64,000 nt of DNA from Paenibacillus naphthalenovorans (GTDB lineage: Bacteria > Bacillota > Bacilli > Paenibacillales > NBRC-103111). Each line of letters starts with the position of its first letter. The first letter of the stretch is position 1. Made by a program: the position numbers and the translations under genes. Shown in pieces: positions 61,899-64,000 of this stretch. The stretch is from contig NZ_FNDY01000010.1 of the NCBI RefSeq assembly GCF_900099895.1, positions 84,454 through 148,453 on the forward strand. Direction: 5' to 3'. A model generated the notes under the pieces. The model saw nothing but the letters and a program-made list of their open reading frames with translations, made no database searches and had not been told where the DNA came from.

Positions 61899-62117
61899 CT
61901 AATTGTTTCCCGCATTATTCGAATCGGCTACATCGGGATCGATCGTATTCGTGAAACTGATCAGCGTAAACGTAGCGCTGAAATCACCAGTATTGCTGCC
62001 TCCAGCCCCTGCGTTCGCTTTGGATGTGCTTTTAGGCGTAATTTGCAGGACATCGCCAAATACCAGCTCGCCAGCGTTACCAGTCACTTTAATGGGCGCC
62101 AAAATAATCGAAGGCAT
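61899..62117 (-). CDS. gerPF: Spore germination protein GerPF-like
   Basis: 72 residues of the GerPA/GerPF family: MPSIILAPIKVTGNAGELVF, then GDVLQITPKSTSKANAGAGG and SNTGDFSATFTLISFTNTID with PDVADSNN at the end, which resembles GerPF (NTIDPD). In Bacillus gerPF is the sixth gene of the operon; here it is about 700 bases upstream of gerPA with the Hsp20-like gene between. GGAGGG SD before the ATG. Confidence 0.88.
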   Translation of the reverse strand: MPSIILAPIKVTGNAGELVFGDVLQITPKSTSKANAGAGGSNTGDFSATFTLISFTNTIDPDVADSNNAGNN

Positions 62118-62201
62118 GGAACCCCTCCTCTTTCATGTGATTATATAAGTATATGAACGAGGGAATGAAAAAACACTCGCCTATAGTAAAAAAATACGAA
62201 T

Positions 62202-62240
62202 AAAGGGTTTTGCTTTGGCGATTGCCAAGCAAAACCCTTT
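62202..62240 (-). terminator. Terminator of the tRNA cluster
   Basis: AAAGGGTTTTGCTTGGC and GCCAAGCAAAACCCTTT-type arms form a long stem with TTTATTCG and a T run on the reverse strand. Confidence 0.88.
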
Positions 62241-62260
62241 ATAAAAATCGTTGTAAGAAC

Positions 62261-62346
62261 TGCCGAAGACCGGACTCGAACCGGTACGGTAGTCACCTAC
62301 CGCAGGATTTTAAGTCCTGTGCGTCTGCCAATTCCGCCACTCCGGC
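62261..62346 (-). tRNA. tRNA-Leu (TAA)
   Basis: 86-base class II tRNA: acceptor GCCGGAG/CTTCGGC, anticodon loop CTTAAAA (anticodon TAA), a long variable arm (CGGTAGGTGACTACCG), T-arm with GGTTCGAGTCC, discriminator A. CCA is not encoded. Last in a three-tRNA reverse-strand cluster. Confidence 0.95.
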
Positions 62347-62357
62347 AAGATCTTATT

Positions 62358-62434
62358 TGGTGGGCCCTGAGGGACTCGAACCCCCGACCAATCGGTTATG
62401 AGCCGACCGCTCTAACCAACTGAGCTAAGGGCCC
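62358..62434 (-). tRNA. tRNA-Ile2 (CAT, lysidine-modified type)
   Basis: 77 bases with encoded CCA. Acceptor GGGCCCT/AGGGCCC; anticodon loop CTCATAA. The CAT anticodon with GGGCCCTTAGCTCAG start and a loop ending AA fits the minor tRNA-Ile read after TilS modification, rather than elongator Met; assignment is by comparison with known tRNA-Ile2 sequences. Confidence 0.85.
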
Positions 62435-62443
62435 TGGTGTATT

Positions 62444-62520
<77 letters not shown>

Positions 62521-62552
62521 CTATTGTTTCGCTTACGACAGCGACAAAATTA

Positions 62553-62582
62553 AATATACACCAAATAAATCGTTGAAGTCAA
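62553..62582 (-). promoter_or_regulatory. Promoter of the tRNA cluster
   Basis: Reverse strand TTGACT (62577-62582), 18-base spacer, TATATT (62553-62558), about 33 bases before tRNA-fMet. Confidence 0.7.
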
Positions 62583-62590
62583 GCATAAAA

Positions 62591-62755
62591 TTATACCATA
62601 TACCTTACGCCAAAACGCCCTTTTTTGGATCGAAACACCTCTACCTCCGAAGGACATTCATAACCGTAGATCCACCAGTCTTCTTCCATCCGCTTGGCCA
62701 AGCAGCCGGCCTGAAATTTACTGTCGTACAATTTCACCCAATAAATCCAGTTCAT
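62591..62755 (-). CDS. Small Trp/Tyr-rich protein (54 aa)
   Basis: 54 residues: MNWIYWVKLYDSKFQAGCLA, then KRMEEDWWIYGYECPSEVEV and a basic end (FRSKKGRFGVRYMV). Aromatic-rich, two Cys, no membrane helix. ATG at 62755 has GGAG eight bases upstream (GGAGTGAGGACA). Its stop lies a few bases from the tRNA promoter. Unknown function. Confidence 0.65.
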   Translation of the reverse strand: MNWIYWVKLYDSKFQAGCLAKRMEEDWWIYGYECPSEVEVFRSKKGRFGVRYMV

Positions 62756-62886
62756 TGTCCTCACTCCGCTTGATGTAGATGAAAAATAAAGTTCTGTTAA
62801 TAGCTTAACCAAAATAAGTTGCCTTATTTTAAGGAAGCCTCTCCAAAATATAACAAGTATAATGAGGCGCGATGCAAGACATGTAG

Positions 62887-63441
62887 TTAGCTGACCTGCT
62901 CTTCCGAATCGGTGCCAGGGTCATGAACAACCATTTCCCGTTCATCGTCATCACGCTTATGATGAGCGATCCTGCTGGAAGCGGATGCGGCTATGCTGGC
63001 CACAAGATCGTCGAGAAAGGTATGAACGCCAAAGCCCGCTTTGATATCGAGATTCCGGATGATTCCGACTTTATGCTTATCCAGGTGCCCGAAGGTGGTG
63101 AAAGCGATGCTCCCGTAGCCGAACACCGAGCCAATCGCAAGCGTTTCATCACAGCCGAACAGTCCGTCGTCGGATAAAATAATGGATAGAAGCGGCTCGC
63201 TCAGCAGCCCTTTCTCCGCCAGTACGTCCAGCTCAATGCCCACCAAGACGGCATGCTGCAGCTCCCGCTTTTGCAAAACCGCATGAACGGACTCTATACA
63301 CGTCTGCAGCGTTAAGCCGGGATCATAAGACAGCTGGATTTCCCTGACGATCAGAGCGATGTCTTCAATAGTGACTCCGCGTTCTTCCAGCTTCTGATAT
63401 ACCGCGGCTTTGACTTCCTTGCTGTGTACCTGACGTCTCAT
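62887..63441 (-). CDS. pgpA: Phosphatidylglycerophosphatase A family protein (YutG-like)
   Basis: 184-residue protein similar to B. subtilis YutG, which dephosphorylates phosphatidylglycerophosphate. Family segments: GVTIEDIALIVREIQLSYDP, VHAVLQKRELQHAVLVGIEL, LDVLAEKGLLSEPLLSIILSDDGLFGCDETLA and SIAFTTFGHLDKHKVGIIR, then AGFGVHTFLDDLVASIAA. Unlike E. coli PgpA it has few hydrophobic helices, as in the Bacillus form. AGGAGG SD before the ATG. Confidence 0.87.
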   Translation of the reverse strand: MRRQVHSKEVKAAVYQKLEERGVTIEDIALIVREIQLSYDPGLTLQTCIESVHAVLQKRELQHAVLVGIELDVLAEKGLLSEPLLSIILSDDGLFGCDETLAIGSVFGYGSIAFTTFGHLDKHKVGIIRNLDIKAGFGVHTFLDDLVASIAASASSRIAHHKRDDDEREMVVHDPGTDSEEQVS

Positions 63442-63596
63442 GGCAATAGCCTCCTTTTCTCCAATAGGATGTCCGTATCATATTATGTAAACGTTTGAAT
63501 GCTGGTGTGGACGAACTGCTATTTCTGTTATTTTCCATTTTTCTTTTGGATAGATGGACCGGAAGCCATTATAATGTAAGCAAAGGTGGGATTGAT

Positions 63597-63725
63597 ATGT
63601 TCTATGGCATGCCGTCTTTCCGTCAACCGAAATCCGTGAATTCGCGGACCTTTACCGCAGAAGGTACGATCCCCATTTTCCGTTGCTTAAACCGCATCTT
63701 ACCCTGCGGGAAAAAGAAGCCTGGG
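63597..63725 (+). pseudogene. YjcG-like 2'-5' RNA ligase/phosphoesterase, truncated and frameshifted
   Basis: MFYGMPSF reads into a one-base shift near 63620, after which PSTEIREFADLYRRRYDPHF and PLLKPHLTLREKEAW match the N-terminal third of the YjcG/2H phosphoesterase family, including the first His motif (HLTLRE). Homology ends at about 63720 where a GC-rich repeat-like sequence begins; the second HxT motif is absent. GGTGGG precedes the ATG. Confidence 0.72.
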
Positions 63726-63855
63726 ACAAGCCTCCGGCTTCCTTCAGATTCCGCCTCGCGGCGGACACCCTTGCCCTCAGCTACGGTAGGCGCTCGCCAG
63801 CCCCCGTTCGGGACTTTCACCCTAGAGATGACGCCCATGCTGGGCGTACACAGCA
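63720..63855. repeat. Short GC-rich repeat-like insertion (MITE/REP-type)
   Basis: A sequence of about 135 bases with several short palindromes (GCCTCGCGGCG; ACGCCCATGCTGGGCGT at 63831-63847) and the string GGGACTTTCACCCTAGAG. I recall very similar strings recurring as intergenic repeats in Firmicute genomes, but cannot verify here. It starts exactly where the yjcG-like homology stops. Confidence 0.5.
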
Positions 63856-63859
63856 AGAC

Positions 63860-63888
63860 GAAAGGCGGCCTGTAGAAGGCCGCCTTTC
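63860..63888. terminator. Terminator hairpin
   Basis: GAAAGGCGGCC and GGCCGCCTTTC pair around a short loop. On the reverse strand it would end the partial gene at 63914-64000. Confidence 0.7.
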
Positions 63889-63913
63889 GCCGGAAATGAA
63901 ATATAAAGTCGGA

Positions 63914-64000
63914 TTATTGCTTGAATACGCCAAGCAGACGTTTACCTTCTGCACCTGTCTCTGTGGTAAACACTTCGTAGATGCGAACGGATAACGGGTA
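63914..64000 (-). CDS. C-terminal end of a gene running off the window
   Basis: The last 28 codons of a reverse-strand gene, ending at TAA 63916-63914: YPLSVRIYEVFTTETGAEGK then RLLGVFKQ. Too short to name. Protein-like composition and a terminator 25 bases beyond the stop support a real gene. Confidence 0.6.
   Translation of the reverse strand, partial: YPLSVRIYEVFTTETGAEGKRLLGVFKQ

Overview
The window looks like chromosome from a spore-forming member of the Paenibacillaceae (Paenibacillus or a close relative). Evidence: Bacillus-type acsA/acuA/acuC and CcpA, a gerPABCDE cluster, cotD- and cwlJ-like spore genes, strong AGGAGG-type Shine-Dalgarno (SD) sites, many TTG and GTG starts, and intrinsic terminators closing nearly every unit. 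No ribosomal RNA genes, CRISPR array or intact prophage are visible.

Layout. 1-6.5 kb: acetate activation (acsA diverging from acuA-acuC), glycyl-tRNA synthetase, MTA/SAH nucleosidase and CcpA; a CcpA-type cre site lies in the acsA promoter region. 6.5-17.3 kb: a VanZ-like protein, a DJ-1/PfpI protein, a ptsG-ptsI pair without HPr, a glutamine-rich tandem-repeat protein, thiE, a CoA-binding protein, a C39-like peptidase, an unusual aroA, a crcB pair, a rhodanese and aroK. 17.3-23.9 kb: a five-gene operon (LacI regulator, LarA-like nickel racemase/epimerase, gluconokinase-type kinase, mannonate-type SDR, gnd), the most interesting metabolic unit here. 24-33 kb: a Ssu/Tau-type ABC importer, SDR, DUF1054, a secreted repeat protein and an MFS exporter. 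33-44 kb: speA, a HAD phosphatase, small conserved proteins and a complete proline/arginine catabolic set (rocA diverging from proline dehydrogenase-rocF-rocD). 44-53 kb: a GGDEF/histidine-kinase hybrid, a PilZ protein, bluB, cotD, cwlJ, a lipoprotein nuclease, a short ATP-dependent DNA ligase and an NlpC/P60 lipoprotein.

53.4-57.3 kb is a decayed accessory region: two abutting gene fragments, small orphan genes, a hexapeptide acyltransferase, a tyrosine-recombinase tail and a frameshifted IS1182-like transposase, ending at tRNA-Val. 57.5-64 kb returns to core genes: small conserved proteins, gerPABCDE with an Hsp20-like gene and a separate gerPF-like gene, a tRNA cluster (fMet-Ile2-Leu), pgpA, and a yjcG-like gene broken by a repeat-like insertion.

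The main themes are carbon control and overflow metabolism (CcpA, PTS, acetate, gluconate), amino-acid catabolism feeding glutamate, and sporulation/germination. Start codons were often moved from the longest open frame to the codon best placed behind an SD site. All functional calls rest on family knowledge and visible motifs only; no database search was run.
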